Below, in pieces: positions 45,560 through 57,184 of a DNA stretch of 64,000 bases. The stretch's first letter is position 1, and the number at the start of each line of letters is the position of its first letter. Under the pieces are notes generated by a model, which was not told where the DNA came from, did no database searches, and saw only the letters and a program-made list of their open reading frames with translations. The stretch comes from Metabacillus litoralis. Lineage in GTDB: Bacteria > Bacillota > Bacilli > Bacillales > Bacillaceae. The DNA lies in NCBI RefSeq assembly GCF_003667825.1, contig NZ_CP033043.1:4111001-4175000 (forward strand), given 5' to 3'. The position numbers were made by a program, and so were the translations under genes.

Positions 45560-45575
45560 TGTTTCACATGAAACA
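45560..45575. promoter_or_regulatory. parS-like site between rsmG and noc
   Basis: TGTTTCACATGAAACA differs from the perfect parS palindrome by one central base (CATG for CGTG). It lies just after the rsmG stop, where Bacillus genomes commonly have a parS. Confidence 0.7.
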
Positions 45576-45576
45576 T

Positions 45577-46293
45577 CTACTCGATTGGAAGTTTATTTGG
45601 CGTTCCAGGCTTTCGAGGATATTTTTTAGGAGTGCTTTTTTCTTTTTCAATTATTAAGATTGTTCTCTCACTTTCCTCTAAAGGTAGTTCAAATGAGTGA
45701 ATTTCTTGCACATTACCACCTAATACAGTAACGGCCTTTTTACCAGCCTCAAGCTCTTCCTGTGCTGCTGCCCCTTTCATGGCAATGAAGTATCCATCCT
45801 TTTTTGCTAAAGGAATACATAATTCACTTAGAACAGATAGCCTCGCAACAGCTCTGGCTGTGACAACGTCATATGTTTCCCGAACCTGTTTATTTTGACC
45901 AAACGTTTCAGCTCGATCATGAAATAACTGCACTGAATTTAACCCTAATTCTTTTGATAAATGCGATAAAAAAGTAATTCTTTTTTGTAAAGAGTCAACG
46001 ATTGATACCTTTAAATGCGGAAAACAAATGTTTAAAGGAATACTCGGAAATCCAGCTCCTGCACCTACATCACATATACTTAGTGGCTTAGAGAAATCAA
46101 AATAAAATGCTGCAGAAATAGAATCATAAAAATGTTTTAAATACACGTCGTTTTTGTCTGTAATTGACGTTAAATTCATTTTTTCATTCCACTCTACTAA
46201 GAGCTTAAAATATAACTCAAATTGGTCCATCTGCTGCTGAGAAAGAGAAATCCCCTTCTCAGCTAAGCTTGATTGAAATAATGCTGTATCCAT
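45577..46293 (-). CDS. rsmG: 16S rRNA (guanine-527 N7)-methyltransferase RsmG
   Basis: The 238-aa SAM-dependent methyltransferase has [17 protein letters not shown] as cofactor loop and [15 protein letters not shown] as a family motif. It methylates G527 in the 530 loop. ATG 46293 is two codons inside the open frame. It follows mnmG with a short gap. Confidence 0.96.
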   Translation of the reverse strand: MDTALFQSSLAEKGISLSQQQMDQFELYFKLLVEWNEKMNLTSITDKNDVYLKHFYDSISAAFYFDFSKPLSICDVGAGAGFPSIPLNICFPHLKVSIVDSLQKRITFLSHLSKELGLNSVQLFHDRAETFGQNKQVRETYDVVTARAVARLSVLSELCIPLAKKDGYFIAMKGAAAQEELEAGKKAVTVLGGNVQEIHSFELPLEESERTILIIEKEKSTPKKYPRKPGTPNKLPIE

Positions 46294-46335
46294 ATTCATA
46301 ACCTTTCTGTTAAAGATTGGTTTTATTAACAGTAA

Positions 46336-48225
46336 TTATTGATTTGAAACTCTGGCAATTCTACCTTGTTCTAGGTATACCAATAATATTGAAATATCAG
46401 CTGGGTTTACTCCAGAAATACGTGAAGCTTGTGCAACTGATAATGGTCTAACTTCCTTAAGCTTTTGACGTGCTTCTGAAGCTAAGCCATTAATATCATC
46501 ATAATCAATATTTTCAGGGATTTTTTTGTTTTCCATTTTCTTAAGCTTTTCAACTTGTTGTAAGGATTTTTCAATATATCCCTCATATTTTATTTGTATT
46601 TCTACCTGCTCTGCAACATCTGAATCCACTTCTGATTCTGATGGTACAAGCTGAGCGATATGCTCATAGTTCATTTCTGGTCGTTTTAATAAATCAGCTG
46701 CTTTTATGCCATCTTTAAGCTCACTACCGCCGACAGAAAGAATAAGCTTTTGTGTTTCTTGATTCGGCTTAATGATAACAGATGATAAGCGTTGTTTTTC
46801 TTCTTCAATTGCTTGCTTCTTAGTTTTGAATTTTTCAAAACGTTCATCAGAAATTAATCCGATTTTCTTTCCTGTTTCGGTTAAGCGCAAATCGGCATTA
46901 TCATGTCTTAGAAGTAGTCGATATTCTGCTCTTGATGTTAGTAAGCGATATGGTTCACTTGTACCTTTTGTTACAAGATCATCAATGAGTACACCTATAT
47001 AAGCATCCGAGCGACTTAAAATGACTTCTTCTTTTTCAAGAGCCTTTTGTGCAGCATTAATTCCAGCCATTAATCCTTGACCAGCAGCTTCTTCATAACC
47101 AGAAGTTCCGTTAATTTGTCCTGCTGTAAATAAAGAAGAAATCTTTTTCGTTTCTAAAGTTGGCCATAGTTGAGTTGGGACAATGGCATCATATTCAATT
47201 GCATATCCCGCCCTCATCATTTGAACCTTTTCAAGTCCAGGAATTGTTTTCAAAATTTGCTGTTGAACATCTTCTGGTAAACTTGTTGATAGCCCCTGCA
47301 CATAGACCTCTTGTGTATTTCTACCTTCTGGCTCTAAAAAGATTTGATGACGCGGCTTATCATTAAAGCGAACAACTTTATCCTCAATAGATGGACAATA
47401 ACGAGGTCCTGTGCCTTTAATCATTCCTGAATACATAGGAGAACGATGTAAATTATCATCAATAATTTTGTGAGTTTCTCCGCTCGTATACGTTAACCAG
47501 CAAGGTAGCTGATCTGTAATGTATTTTGTTGTTTCATAAGAAAATGCACGCGGCACTTCATCTCCAGGTTGAATTTCTGTTTTGCTATAGTCAATCGAGT
47601 GACTATTTACTCGTGGAGGTGTTCCTGTTTTGAAACGAACTAAATCAAAGCCCAATTCTTGTAAATGCTCTGATAGCTTAATTGAAGGCTGCTGATTGTT
47701 TGGTCCACTTGAGTATTTTAATTCTCCTAGAATAATTTCTCCGCGTAAAAATGTACCTGTTGTTAATACAACTGCTTTCGCAGAATATTCAGCTCCAGTT
47801 TGAGTAACCACACCTTTACAAACACCGTCTTCTACGATTAAGCGATCAACCATTCCTTGTAGCAATGTAAGGTTACGTTCATTTTCCATCGTTTTTTTCA
47901 TCTCATGTTGATATGAAAACTTATCTGCTTGTGCACGAAGCGCTCGAACAGCTGGACCTTTTCCCGTGTTTAGCATTCTCATCTGGATATGGGTTTTGTC
48001 GATGTTTTTCCCCATTTCTCCGCCTAAAGCATCAATTTCACGAACAACAATTCCTTTTGCTGGTCCACCAACAGATGGATTACATGGCATAAATGCAACC
48101 ATATCTAGATTAATGGTAATGACGAGAGTTTTTGCTCCCATTCTTGCTGATGCGAGTGCTGATTCACACCCTGCATGTCCAGCTCCTACAACAATGACAT
48201 CATAATCTCCTGCATGATACGTCAT
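46336..48225 (-). CDS. mnmG: tRNA uridine-5-carboxymethylaminomethyl synthesis protein MnmG (GidA)
   Basis: The 629-aa FAD protein acts with MnmE to modify the wobble uridine of several tRNAs. The Rossmann motif is [16 protein letters not shown] at the N-terminus, and the conserved cysteine region includes [13 protein letters not shown] and [13 protein letters not shown]. Length and position (mnmE-mnmG-rsmG) are conserved. Confidence 0.97.
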   Translation of the reverse strand: MTYHAGDYDVIVVGAGHAGCESALASARMGAKTLVITINLDMVAFMPCNPSVGGPAKGIVVREIDALGGEMGKNIDKTHIQMRMLNTGKGPAVRALRAQADKFSYQHEMKKTMENERNLTLLQGMVDRLIVEDGVCKGVVTQTGAEYSAKAVVLTTGTFLRGEIILGELKYSSGPNNQQPSIKLSEHLQELGFDLVRFKTGTPPRVNSHSIDYSKTEIQPGDEVPRAFSYETTKYITDQLPCWLTYTSGETHKIIDDNLHRSPMYSGMIKGTGPRYCPSIEDKVVRFNDKPRHQIFLEPEGRNTQEVYVQGLSTSLPEDVQQQILKTIPGLEKVQMMRAGYAIEYDAIVPTQLWPTLETKKISSLFTAGQINGTSGYEEAAGQGLMAGINAAQKALEKEEVILSRSDAYIGVLIDDLVTKGTSEPYRLLTSRAEYRLLLRHDNADLRLTETGKKIGLISDERFEKFKTKKQAIEEEKQRLSSVIIKPNQETQKLILSVGGSELKDGIKAADLLKRPEMNYEHIAQLVPSESEVDSDVAEQVEIQIKYEGYIEKSLQQVEKLKKMENKKIPENIDYDDINGLASEARQKLKEVRPLSVAQASRISGVNPADISILLVYLEQGRIARVSNQ

Positions 48226-48258
48226 AGAGGAACCTCCTTTATATAAAAAATATCTACT

Positions 48259-49644
48259 TTATTTCCCTAAACAGAACTGAGAAAACAGTTGATCAATTAA
48301 GCTTTCGTGAACTGCATCTCCTATTATTTCCCCAAGCTGTTCCCAACAACGGGTTAAATCTATTTGTACAATATCAATTGGAACTCCTGCTTCTATACCA
48401 GACAATGCGTCATTAATAGAAGTTTCGGCAGCTGTTAATAGAGCAATATGTCTTGAGTTTGAAACATATGTTAAGTCCCCGCTTTGGACATTTCCTTCAA
48501 AGAACAATGCACTTATTGCTTCTTCTAATGCATCTATTCCCTGTTCTTCTAATAGTGATGTTGTCACAACAGGTCTTCCCGCTGCTTGCTCCTTCACCTT
48601 TTGAAGATCAATTTTTTGATCCAAATCTGTTTTATTAACAATAACGATAATATCCATTCCTTTTACGGCTTCAAAAAGCTGAACATCTTCTTGAGAAAGT
48701 TCTTCGTTATAATTCAGAACTAGTAAAATAAGATCCGCTTCTTTTAATACTTTTCTCGAACGTTCAACACCGATACGTTCTACAATATCTTCTGTTTCAC
48801 GTATTCCAGCTGTATCAACTAATCGTAAAGGAACACCTCTTACATTGACGTATTCTTCTATAACATCTCTAGTTGTTCCAGGAATATCAGTAACAATTGC
48901 TTTATTTTCATGAACAAGGCTGTTTAATAAAGATGATTTCCCGACGTTTGGTCGTCCTATAATAACAGTAGACAAGCCTTCTCTAAGAATTTTCCCTTGT
49001 TGTGATGTTTTCAATAACTTACTGATTTCATTTTTTACAAATGTAGCTTTTTCAACAAGCATTTGATGAGTCATTTCTTCAACATCATCATATTCAGGAT
49101 AGTCAATATTGACTTCAACATGTGCTAGTGTTTCTAGAATTTCCTGTCTTAACTTCTGAACAAGCTTTGACAGTTTTCCTTCCATTTGCCCTAAAGCGAC
49201 ATTCATTGCTCGATCCGTTTTTGCTCGTATTAAATCCATAACAGCCTCAGCTTGAGACAAATCAATCCGACCATTCAAAAAGGCTCTCTTTGTAAACTCT
49301 CCTGGTTCTGCCAGTCTTGCACCATGTTGAATGACCAACTGCAGTACCCGGTTCACTGTAACAATTCCACCGTGACAGTTTATTTCTACTATATCTTCTC
49401 TCGTAAATGTCTTTGGTCCCCTCATTAAAGACAACATGACTTCTTCTACAACTTGACCTGTTTTCGGGTCCACAATATGTCCGTAATGGATCGTATGGGA
49501 GTCAACATTAGTTAACCTTTTATTCGAAGGAGCCTTAAATAGTCGATCAGCAATCTCTATTGCTTCCTCACCACTTAACCGAACAATGGCAATAGCTCCC
49601 TCTCCTAAAGGTGTCGATATCGCTGCGATTGTATCTAACTCCAT
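48259..49644 (-). CDS. mnmE: tRNA modification GTPase MnmE (TrmE)
   Basis: This 461-aa G protein has an N-terminal folate-binding domain, a helical domain and an inserted GTPase domain with [32 protein letters not shown] and NKTD. It ends with the catalytic FCLGK. ATG 49644 has GAGGTGG eight bases upstream. It is the partner of MnmG, encoded next to it. Confidence 0.97.
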   Translation of the reverse strand: MELDTIAAISTPLGEGAIAIVRLSGEEAIEIADRLFKAPSNKRLTNVDSHTIHYGHIVDPKTGQVVEEVMLSLMRGPKTFTREDIVEINCHGGIVTVNRVLQLVIQHGARLAEPGEFTKRAFLNGRIDLSQAEAVMDLIRAKTDRAMNVALGQMEGKLSKLVQKLRQEILETLAHVEVNIDYPEYDDVEEMTHQMLVEKATFVKNEISKLLKTSQQGKILREGLSTVIIGRPNVGKSSLLNSLVHENKAIVTDIPGTTRDVIEEYVNVRGVPLRLVDTAGIRETEDIVERIGVERSRKVLKEADLILLVLNYNEELSQEDVQLFEAVKGMDIIVIVNKTDLDQKIDLQKVKEQAAGRPVVTTSLLEEQGIDALEEAISALFFEGNVQSGDLTYVSNSRHIALLTAAETSINDALSGIEAGVPIDIVQIDLTRCWEQLGEIIGDAVHESLIDQLFSQFCLGK

Positions 49645-49756
49645 CGCTACGACCACCTCTCTCTTTCATTTATGTAAATTTTCTTCCTCTTAAAATGCGA
49701 CCAATTTTTTAAAGATAGCACATTTCGTTTTCATTAGAAAGCAAAATCGCCTCATT

Positions 49757-49814
49757 TTATCCACAATTATTTATCCACTCTCTTCATACCTTTCTCTATT
49801 TTAACTTATCCACA
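49757..49814. promoter_or_regulatory. DnaA boxes between jag and mnmE
   Basis: TTATCCACA at 49757 and 49806 and TTATCCACT at 49771, all in the same orientation. Three boxes in 58 bp suggest a small DnaA-binding cluster or DnaA control of mnmE. Confidence 0.5.
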
Positions 49815-49931
49815 TGTTAATAACAATATTTGATGAATTTGAAATATTTTATGGGGTGCCTGTCACCACCCGATATTTGTAGAAGGTTGTCGATCATTTG
49901 AATAGATCTCTGACTTGCTTTAGAAAAAGGC

Positions 49932-49967
49932 AAAAAAAAGAGAATGACTCAACGAGCCATTCTCTTA
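49932..49967 (-). terminator. Terminator of the rpmH-rnpA-spoIIIJ-jag operon
   Basis: On the minus strand AAGAGAATGGCTC and GAGTCATTCTCTT pair with one mismatch and are followed by a T run. It overlaps the jag stop codon. Confidence 0.85.
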
Positions 49968-50581
49968 GACTTTGGAGAAATAACCAGATGACGATTTGGT
50001 TCTTCTCCGACTGAAAAAGTTTTTATATCTTTAAATTCTGCTAATGCAGCATGTATTATTTTTCTTTCATATGAAGGCATTGGTTCTAATGGGACATTTT
50101 TGGATGTACGAATTGCCTGCTGTGCAAGTTTTCCTGCTAATTGCTTAAGTGTTTCTTTTCTTTTTTCACGATAGTTTTCAGCATCAATGATAATTTGCAA
50201 ATAATGATTAGAGTATCGATTTGCAGCTAATTGTGTTAAATATTGAAGAGAGTTTAATGTTTGTCCTCTTTTTCCGATAAGGACCGCCATTTTCTCCCCT
50301 GATAATTGCATGTTTACAATTTTACCAGTCTGTTTCACTGAAATCTCTGCATCAATACCCATTTTTTGAACAACATTTGCTAAAAATTCTTTTGCATACT
50401 TTACTGGATCATGTACAATTATGACCTTTACAATAGCAGGTTTCTTTCCAATACCTAAAAATCCTTTTTTTCCTTCTTCGAGAATTGTTATTTCAACTTC
50501 TTCTCGTTTTGCCTGTAATTGCTTTAATGCTTCCTCGACTGCTTCATTGACAGTAAGTCCACTAGCAGTTACTTCTCTCAC
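49949..50581 (-). CDS. khpB: RNA-binding protein KhpB/Jag (SpoIIIJ-associated)
   Basis: The 210-aa product has a Jag-N domain ([30 protein letters not shown]), a KH domain ([18 protein letters not shown]) and a C-terminal R3H domain ([13 protein letters not shown]). It binds RNA and influences cell elongation and division in Gram-positives. It overlaps spoIIIJ by four bases. Confidence 0.95.
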   Translation of the reverse strand: MREVTASGLTVNEAVEEALKQLQAKREEVEITILEEGKKGFLGIGKKPAIVKVIIVHDPVKYAKEFLANVVQKMGIDAEISVKQTGKIVNMQLSGEKMAVLIGKRGQTLNSLQYLTQLAANRYSNHYLQIIIDAENYREKRKETLKQLAGKLAQQAIRTSKNVPLEPMPSYERKIIHAALAEFKDIKTFSVGEEPNRHLVISPKSKRMAR

Positions 50582-51357
50582 TTCTTCTTTCCCCCACTAT
50601 TAGAAGCTTCTTTTTGCTCCTTAAGCTCAGGACCTTTTATGAAATATGTTTGAATGATCATGAATAAGTTACCTACTACCCAGTATAAAGAAAGAGCTGC
50701 AGGGAAGCTAATTGCAAAAACGATAATCATAATAGGCATAATATAAAGCATCATAGCCATTTGAGGATTTTGATTAGCTGTACCAGCCATCATCATTTTT
50801 TGTTGAATAAATGTTGTTAAACCAGCAACCAACGGCAGGATAAAGAATGGATCTCTTTCTCCTAAATCAAACCATAGAAAATTATGCTCAGCGATTTCAG
50901 TCGTTCTCATAATCGCATGATAGAAACCAATCAGGATTGGCATCTGAACAATTAATGGGAAACAACCTGCAAGAGGATTAACACCGTGCTTCTGGAATAA
51001 AGCCATTGTCTCCTGCTGTAGCTTTTGTTGAGTTTGTTGATCTTTTGAGCTGTACTTTTCTCTCAACTTCTGCATTTCCGGTTGAATTGCTTGCATTGCT
51101 TTAGAACTTTTCATTTGTTTAATCATTAGCGGTAAGATAGCTAATCGAATAATAATTGTAACAATTACGATGGCAATCCCATAATTATCGCCTGTTAATT
51201 CAGCAAAATATGTAATAAGTTGTGATAAAGGATATACGATATACGAATTCCAGAATCCTTCACTTTCAGATGTAATTGGAGTATTAACCTCCGTACATCC
51301 TGTCAAAAGGGTCAAAACACTGATTAACCCTGCTATTAAAAGTATGCGCCTCTTCAA
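50578..51357 (-). CDS. spoIIIJ: Membrane protein insertase YidC1 / SpoIIIJ
   Basis: This 259-aa lipoprotein insertase has a signal peptide with lipobox (LLTGC), five membrane helices, the conserved basic residue in [11 protein letters not shown] and the [20 protein letters not shown] segment. It inserts membrane proteins and in Bacillus is needed for sigma-G activation in the forespore. TTG 51357 is chosen because AGGAGG lies eight bases upstream. Confidence 0.95.
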   Translation of the reverse strand: MKRRILLIAGLISVLTLLTGCTEVNTPITSESEGFWNSYIVYPLSQLITYFAELTGDNYGIAIVIVTIIIRLAILPLMIKQMKSSKAMQAIQPEMQKLREKYSSKDQQTQQKLQQETMALFQKHGVNPLAGCFPLIVQMPILIGFYHAIMRTTEIAEHNFLWFDLGERDPFFILPLVAGLTTFIQQKMMMAGTANQNPQMAMMLYIMPIMIIVFAISFPAALSLYWVVGNLFMIIQTYFIKGPELKEQKEASNSGGKKK

Positions 51358-51502
51358 ACCTTTTTTCCTCCTAACCAATAATAGATACTATTCATGTACG
51401 TTAAAAGATAGAAAAAGTTCCACATCGTTAATATCTTAACACTTTTATAAATAGAATTGTTTTTCTTAATAAAGTTTTCGGTAGTATAATTTCAACAATA
51501 TT

Positions 51503-51853
51503 CTACATCTTCTTTGGCTGATAGATTTTTGCTTTTCGAAATAAATGTTGCAAACTTCCTTTTACTTCATGATAATTCATTTCAGCTGCAGGCTTTCTAG
51601 CAATAATAATAAATTCCTTACCAGAAGCAATTCGATGCTTTTCTTCTGTAAACACTTGTCGAATTAACCGCTTAACTTTATTTCTTGTTACAGCATTTCC
51701 TATTTTTTTGCTTACAGATAGTCCAATTCGGAACTCTTTCTCTTCAGGCTTTTGCATGATATACAAAACAAATTGTCTATTGGCAAAAGATTTCCCTCTC
51801 TTGAAAACTACTTGAAAATCTTTATTCTTCTTTATTCTATATTTCCTTCTCAT
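51503..51853 (-). CDS. rnpA: Ribonuclease P protein component
   Basis: The 116-aa basic protein contains the RnpA signature ([27 protein letters not shown]). With the RNase P RNA it removes tRNA 5' leaders. Its place directly after rpmH is universal. Confidence 0.96.
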   Translation of the reverse strand: MRRKYRIKKNKDFQVVFKRGKSFANRQFVLYIMQKPEEKEFRIGLSVSKKIGNAVTRNKVKRLIRQVFTEEKHRIASGKEFIIIARKPAAEMNYHEVKGSLQHLFRKAKIYQPKKM

Positions 51854-51995
51854 CTATTTCACTCCGGTTTGTTCTGCTAATAGGCTAACAGAATAATCAC
51901 CATCATTATATCTGAAATAAAACGAATTTAAACAAGAAATGATCTAGCACTCTTCTTCCTCATTTCCTGAATAAATCGTTTTATTCATTCATCTG

Positions 51996-52023
51996 CAAAA
52001 AAAGACCACTGATTTTTCAGTGG
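51996..52023 (-). terminator. Hairpin after rpmH
   Basis: On the minus strand GCCACTGA and TCAGTGGT pair around AAAA and are followed by seven T. It may attenuate rpmH relative to rnpA expression. Confidence 0.75.
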
Positions 52024-52024
52024 C

Positions 52025-52159
52025 CTACGCTGATAATACTTTTCTTCCTCTGCGACGACGGCGAGCAAGAACTTTACGTCCATTTGCAGTGCTCATACGG
52101 CTACGGAAACCATGAACTTTACTACGTTTACGTTTGTTTGGTTGATAAGTACGTTTCAT
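52025..52159 (-). CDS. rpmH: 50S ribosomal protein L34
   Basis: The 44-codon frame translates to [20 protein letters not shown] and ends [11 protein letters not shown], a classic L34. It begins at ATG 52159 with a GGGAGGTG ribosome site. It is divergent from dnaA across the left half of oriC. Confidence 0.98.
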   Translation of the reverse strand: MKRTYQPNKRKRSKVHGFRSRMSTANGRKVLARRRRRGRKVLSA

Positions 52160-52204
52160 ATATGACACCTCCCTGAGGAATAACAGTTAAAGACAGTCTT
52201 ACTA

Positions 52205-52234
52205 ATTATAGTTACCTACCCTATGAATTGTCAA
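52205..52234 (-). promoter_or_regulatory. rpmH promoter
   Basis: A perfect TTGACA and TATAAT are 18 bp apart on the minus strand, a strong housekeeping promoter. Confidence 0.85.
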
Positions 52235-52432
52235 CCATCATCCATTCTTTTATTAAGTTTATTTTCTTTTCATCATCTAATTTTAAATTTATTTATTATC
52301 CTCTATTAATTCTTTTTTTGAAACCTACTCTCTTCTTCGTGATCTCATATCCTTTTTAGAACAGTATACCTCCACCTCAAAATAAGCAGCTAAACATCAA
52401 CTATTGTTTAAGGTTTCTAGCCTGTGGATAAA

Positions 52433-52686
52433 GTTTCGACAGAATTCTCCACTATCCACATACGTTATCGACAACTTTTTCACAAGTTGGCTCATTGTGG
52501 ACAATTTCCTTCAACAAATGATTAATAATGTGGATAAGTTTGTAAAAACCGTTGCATATCTAGATTTATTCTGATATTATATTTGTGTTTTCACTCTTAA
52601 TAATCTATCTTTAAATTCAACATATCCACAGACTGTGGATAACATGTGGAAAGATTATAAACAGCTTGTGTAAATTGTTGTCCACA
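52433..52686. other. oriC left part (incA/incB-type DnaA-box clusters)
   Basis: At least nine DnaA boxes or close variants lie here: TGTGGATAA at 52433, 52529 and 52634; CTATCCACA 52452; TTATCGACA 52465; TGTGGACAA 52496; ATATCCACA 52622; TGTGGAAAG 52645; TTGTCCACA 52678. They precede and overlap the dnaA leader, as in the bipartite B. subtilis origin, and also allow DnaA autoregulation. Confidence 0.92.
52552..52580 (+). promoter_or_regulatory. dnaA promoter
   Basis: TTGCAT and TATTAT are 17 bp apart, inside the DnaA-box cluster. This predicts a dnaA leader of about 250 bases. Confidence 0.6.
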
Positions 52687-52839
52687 TCACATGAGTTTTG
52701 TCGAAAAGATGTTTTTCTACTATATTATATATTTATTCACATTCTTTTGCATCTGTATGTTTATACATGAATATTCGCACCTTGTACAAAGCTTGTACAT
52801 TAAGGTTGGGATGCATCGTAAAGGAGGGACAAAACGCAA

Positions 52840-54192
52840 ATGGAGAATATATCTGAGCTTTGGAGTAAGGCCTTGGCAGAGATCGAAAAGAAAATTAGTA
52901 AGCCAAGCTTTGAAACATGGTTAAAATCAACAAAGGCTCATGGAATTCAAGGTGATACCTTAACAATTACCGCTCCTAACGAATTTGCAAGAGATTGGCT
53001 GGAATCCCGTTACTTACACTTAATCGCTGATTCGATTTATCAATTAACAGGTGAAGAGTTTGCTATAAAATTTATTATTCCCCAAAATCAGACAGATGAT
53101 GATTTTGTTCCAAATTCACCAATCAAACAGATAAATAAAGCCGATGAAGAACAAACAGAACTACCGCAAAACATGCTTAATCCTAAGTATACGTTTGATA
53201 CATTTGTTATTGGATCAGGAAACCGATTTGCTCATGCAGCATCATTAGCAGTAGCTGAAGCACCAGCAAAAGCCTATAATCCCCTTTTTATTTATGGGGG
53301 CGTTGGACTTGGAAAAACTCACTTAATGCATGCAATTGGACATTATGTGATTGATCATAACCCATCGGCAAAGGTTGTTTATTTATCTTCTGAAAAGTTT
53401 ACAAATGAATTTATCAACTCTATTAGAGATAACAAAGCAGTTGATTTTCGTAACAAATATAGAAGTGTTGATGTACTTTTAATAGATGATATTCAATTCT
53501 TGGCTGGGAAAGAACAAACTCAAGAGGAATTTTTCCATACTTTTAATACATTGCATGAAGAAAGTAAGCAAATCGTTATTTCCAGTGATCGACCACCAAA
53601 AGAAATTCCGACATTAGAAGATCGCCTTCGTTCTCGCTTTGAATGGGGATTAATTACAGATATTACCCCTCCGGATTTGGAAACAAGGATTGCGATTCTC
53701 CGTAAAAAAGCAAAAGCTGAAGGGCTCGATATTCCTAATGAAGTGATGCTTTATATTGCAAATCAAATTGATTCAAACATTCGAGAGCTTGAAGGTGCAC
53801 TAATTCGCGTAGTGGCCTACTCTTCTCTTATTAATAAAGATATAAATGCTGATCTGGCTGCTGAAGCCCTAAAAGATATTATTCCTAACTCAAAACCAAA
53901 GATGATTTCAATTAGTGATATTCAGCGAATAGTTGGACAAGAATATCAGGTGAAGTTAGAAGATTTTAAGGCGAAGAAGCGAACAAAATCTGTTGCTTTT
54001 CCAAGACAAATTGCTATGTACCTTTCAAGAGAGCTTACCGATTCTTCATTACCTAAAATTGGGGAAGAATTTGGGGGACGAGATCATACAACAGTCATTC
54101 ATGCTCATGAGAAAATATCAAAAATGCTTCAAAGTGATGAGCAGCTACAAAAACAGTTAAAAGATATTACTGGACTTTTAAAAGGTTCTTAA
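52840..54192 (+). CDS. dnaA: Chromosomal replication initiator DnaA
   Basis: The 450-aa initiator has domain I ([19 protein letters not shown]), a variable linker, an AAA+ domain with Walker [13 protein letters not shown] and Walker [13 protein letters not shown], and a C-terminal helix-turn-helix with the signature [15 protein letters not shown] that reads DnaA boxes. AAAGGAGGG precedes ATG 52840 at proper spacing. It is first in the dnaA-dnaN operon, with origin boxes on both sides. Confidence 0.98.
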   Translation: MENISELWSKALAEIEKKISKPSFETWLKSTKAHGIQGDTLTITAPNEFARDWLESRYLHLIADSIYQLTGEEFAIKFIIPQNQTDDDFVPNSPIKQINKADEEQTELPQNMLNPKYTFDTFVIGSGNRFAHAASLAVAEAPAKAYNPLFIYGGVGLGKTHLMHAIGHYVIDHNPSAKVVYLSSEKFTNEFINSIRDNKAVDFRNKYRSVDVLLIDDIQFLAGKEQTQEEFFHTFNTLHEESKQIVISSDRPPKEIPTLEDRLRSRFEWGLITDITPPDLETRIAILRKKAKAEGLDIPNEVMLYIANQIDSNIRELEGALIRVVAYSSLINKDINADLAAEALKDIIPNSKPKMISISDIQRIVGQEYQVKLEDFKAKKRTKSVAFPRQIAMYLSRELTDSSLPKIGEEFGGRDHTTVIHAHEKISKMLQSDEQLQKQLKDITGLLKGS

Positions 54193-54238
54193 TTTTAATA
54201 TTGAATAGTGTGAATAACTATTACACATATATACACAG

Positions 54239-54350
54239 TCTGTCCACATGTGGATAGGCTGTGTTTCCTTTCGTTTAGGTCGGTTATCCACATTTCCACA
54301 GGCCCTACTAGTACTTCTACTATATTTTTATAAAAAAATAATATAACTAG
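54239..54350. other. oriC right part (incC-type) with DnaA-trio-like and unwinding region
   Basis: DnaA boxes CTGTCCACA and TGTGGATAG (54239-54257) and TTATCCACA (54284) are followed by CTACTAGTACTTCTACTAT (about 54305-54323), a run of trinucleotides like the B. subtilis DnaA-trios. A very A/T-rich stretch (TTTTTATAAAAAAATAATAT) then follows, where melting should start. Confidence 0.85.
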
Positions 54351-54423
54351 AACCTAAAAAATTGAGAAACTCTCGTAGTCAGGAAAATATTCCAAGTAGC
54401 TAGGAAACAGGAGGAAAACGATG

Positions 54424-55560
54424 ATGAAATTCATTATTCAACGAGATAAATTAGTTCAAAGTGTTCAAGATGTAATGAAAGCTGTATCATCTAGAACAAC
54501 AATTCCGATTTTAACGGGTATAAAAATTGTTGCTGATTCAGAAGGAGTCACATTAACAGGTAGTGACTCTGATATTTCTATTGAATCTTTTATTCCAGCT
54601 GAAGAAGATGACAAAGAGAATGTTGAAATTCTTCAATCAGGAAGTGTTGTTTTACAAGCCAAGTTTTTTAGTGAAATCGTTAAAAAATTACCAATGGATA
54701 TTGTAGAAATTGAAGTTGGAAACCACCATGCAACGGTAATCCGTTCAGGTAAGGCTGAATTCAGTCTAAATGGATTAGATGCAGAAGAATATCCTCATCT
54801 TCCACAGATTGAGGAAGAAAATATTTTTAAAATCCCTACCGATTTACTAAAAGCAATGGTTCGTCAAACCGTTTTTGCTGTATCAACATCTGAGACAAGA
54901 CCTATCTTAACAGGTGTAAACTGGAAGCTAGAAAACAGTGAGTTAGTTTGTATCGCAACAGATAGCCACCGCTTAGCACTAAGAAAGGCATTAATCAACT
55001 CAGAAAATCAAAGTTCATACAATGTTGTCATTCCAGGAAAAAGTCTAAGTGAGTTAAGTAAAATTTTAGATGATACAAATGAACCGATTGAAATTGTCAT
55101 TACTGAAAACCAAGTATTGTTTAAGGCAAAAAATCTATTATTTTTCTCAAGACTTTTAGACGGAAATTATCCTGATACTTCCCGTTTAATTCCAAATGAG
55201 AGTAAAACAAACTTGGTTTTAAATTCCAAAGATTTCTTACAAGCAATCGATCGTGCCTCCTTATTAGCTAAAGAAGCACGAAATAATGTTGTTAAACTTT
55301 CAACTCTAACAGACGGAATGATTGAGGTTTCTTCTAATTCCCCTGAGATTGGAAAAGTAAGTGAAGAAATACAAGTGGAGCAAATTGATGGTGAAGAATT
55401 AAAGATTTCATTTAGTGCAAAATACGTAATGGATGCTTTAAAGGCACTTGAAGGAAACGAAATCAGTGTTGACTTCACTGGAGCAATGAGACCTTTCGTT
55501 ATTCGTACAAAAGATGACGATTCTATGTTACAGTTAATTTTACCGGTTAGAACATATTGA
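54424..55560 (+). CDS. dnaN: DNA polymerase III sliding clamp (beta subunit)
   Basis: The 378-aa clamp starts MKFIIQRDKLVQSVQDVMKA. ATG 54424 gives the B. subtilis length; the adjacent ATG 54421 is equally near to GAGG. Three similar domains form a ring that tethers polymerase III. The C-terminus MLQLILPVRTY is standard. Confidence 0.98.
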   Translation: MKFIIQRDKLVQSVQDVMKAVSSRTTIPILTGIKIVADSEGVTLTGSDSDISIESFIPAEEDDKENVEILQSGSVVLQAKFFSEIVKKLPMDIVEIEVGNHHATVIRSGKAEFSLNGLDAEEYPHLPQIEEENIFKIPTDLLKAMVRQTVFAVSTSETRPILTGVNWKLENSELVCIATDSHRLALRKALINSENQSSYNVVIPGKSLSELSKILDDTNEPIEIVITENQVLFKAKNLLFFSRLLDGNYPDTSRLIPNESKTNLVLNSKDFLQAIDRASLLAKEARNNVVKLSTLTDGMIEVSSNSPEIGKVSEEIQVEQIDGEELKISFSAKYVMDALKALEGNEISVDFTGAMRPFVIRTKDDDSMLQLILPVRTY

Positions 55561-55574
55561 TGATAAAAATAGCA

Positions 55575-55600
55575 GGCTGACGTTCGTCAGCCTTTTCTTT
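55575..55600 (+). terminator. Terminator after dnaN
   Basis: GGCTGACG and CGTCAGCC form a tight hairpin with a TT loop, followed by TTTTCTTT. Confidence 0.85.
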
Positions 55601-55823
55601 ATTTATGAGACAATAAATTCTACTTTAATCCAGAAAGAATACCGTATCAGTTATGGAGAGAAAATAAACTTGTATGGGTATTTGTACCTATTTCAAATCT
55701 GTGAGACGGAGGTGCTGTCCATCCCTCGAGGACACAGAGATTTCCAATAGTGAAGTTGTTGTACTTCATGGCATATTTTTAGTAAAATATAAAGTTAGAG
55801 ACTACTGAGGAAGGTGGTTCGCT

Positions 55824-56039
55824 ATGGCAAAACCAGTTAAAATTGATACAGAGTTTATAACATTAGGTCAATTCCTAAAATTAGCAGATGTTATTCAATC
55901 TGGTGGAATGGCTAAATGGTTTTTAGCTGAATACGAAATCTTTGTGAATAATGAACCTGAAAATCGCCGTGGTAAAAAGCTAAGAGATGGTGATGTTTTA
56001 TATATTCCTGATTTCGGCACATATATTGTGAAAAATTAA
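55824..56039 (+). CDS. yaaA: S4-domain protein YaaA (RlbA)
   Basis: The 71-aa S4-type RNA-binding protein ([39 protein letters not shown]) has been connected with 50S assembly in B. subtilis. It is conserved between dnaN and recF. AGGAAGGTGG is the ribosome site. Confidence 0.93.
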   Translation: MAKPVKIDTEFITLGQFLKLADVIQSGGMAKWFLAEYEIFVNNEPENRRGKKLRDGDVLYIPDFGTYIVKN

Positions 56040-56055
56040 AGTTGGTGTACAAATT

Positions 56056-57183
56056 TTGTTTATAAATGAGCTGAAATTAAAAAATTATCGTAACTATGAA
56101 GAATTGACGATTCAGTTTGAAAATAAAGTGAATGTAATCTTAGGTGAAAATGCACAAGGTAAAACCAATGTGATGGAATCAATCTATGTGCTTGCTATGG
56201 CGAAATCACACCGAACTTCGAATGATAAAGAGTTGATTGGCTGGGACAAAGAATATGCTAAAATAGAGGGTAGTATAGAAAAATATAATCGTTCAACTGC
56301 CCTTCAATTAGTTATTTCTAAAAAGGGTAAAAAGGCAAAGTTGAATCATATTGAGCAAGAGAAACTCAGCCAATACGTCGGGGCAATGAATGTGATTATG
56401 TTTGCACCAGAGGATTTGAATTTAGTGAAAGGAAGTCCTCAGGTAAGAAGAAGATTTATAGATATGGAAATTGGTCAGGTTTCAGCTATCTATTTGCATG
56501 ATTTGAGTCGTTATCAAAAGATTATGCAACAGCGTAATCATTATTTGAAGCTGTTACAGATGCGCAAACAAAAGGATCAAACGATGCTTGATGTTTTAAC
56601 TGAACAACTGTGCGAAGCAGCTGCAAAAATCATTTATAAACGTTTGCAGTTTGTTTCTGAGCTCCAAAAATGGGCTGAGCCCGTGCATTCAGGGATAAGC
56701 AGAGGCTTAGAAACGCTAAGAATCAAATATAAACCCTCTGTGGATGTATCAGAAGATTATGATTTGACGAAAATGATAGAAGCATATGAACAAAAATTTG
56801 CTAAAATAAGAGAGAAGGAAATTGAACGGGGGGCAACTTTAGCAGGTCCACACCGAGATGACTTAACCTTTTTTGTGAATGACCATGATGTGCAAACTTA
56901 TGGTTCACAAGGACAACAAAGAACCACTGCTTTATCGTTGAAATTAGCGGAGATTGACTTAATTCATAATGAGATAGGAGAATATCCGATCCTTTTGCTT
57001 GATGATGTTTTATCCGAATTGGATGATTATAGACAATCACACTTATTGAATACCATTCAAGGTAAGGTTCAAACATTTGTAACAACAACAAGTGTCGAAG
57101 GAATTGATCATCAAACATTAAAAGAAGCTGCTACTTTCCGTGTAAGAGCAGGAGAGCTTGCTGACGATAAAAGAGGTGACTGA
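56056..57183 (+). CDS. recF: DNA replication and repair protein RecF
   Basis: The 375-aa SMC-like ATPase has Walker [15 protein letters not shown], the signature [15 protein letters not shown] and Walker [14 protein letters not shown]. It helps load RecA at gaps. The start is TTG 56056 ([14 protein letters not shown]), 17 bases after yaaA. Confidence 0.97.
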   Translation: MFINELKLKNYRNYEELTIQFENKVNVILGENAQGKTNVMESIYVLAMAKSHRTSNDKELIGWDKEYAKIEGSIEKYNRSTALQLVISKKGKKAKLNHIEQEKLSQYVGAMNVIMFAPEDLNLVKGSPQVRRRFIDMEIGQVSAIYLHDLSRYQKIMQQRNHYLKLLQMRKQKDQTMLDVLTEQLCEAAAKIIYKRLQFVSELQKWAEPVHSGISRGLETLRIKYKPSVDVSEDYDLTKMIEAYEQKFAKIREKEIERGATLAGPHRDDLTFFVNDHDVQTYGSQGQQRTTALSLKLAEIDLIHNEIGEYPILLLDDVLSELDDYRQSHLLNTIQGKVQTFVTTTSVEGIDHQTLKEAATFRVRAGELADDKRGD

Positions 57184-57184
57184 T

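Noticed and set aside
52691..52924. Small membrane protein upstream of dnaA
   Set aside because: It overlaps the dnaA start in another frame, lies within the origin region and lacks a ribosome site.
57158..57184. N-terminal extension of RemB
   Set aside because: The extra codons lie inside recF, and the TTG at 57185 has the ribosome site and matches the family N-terminus.
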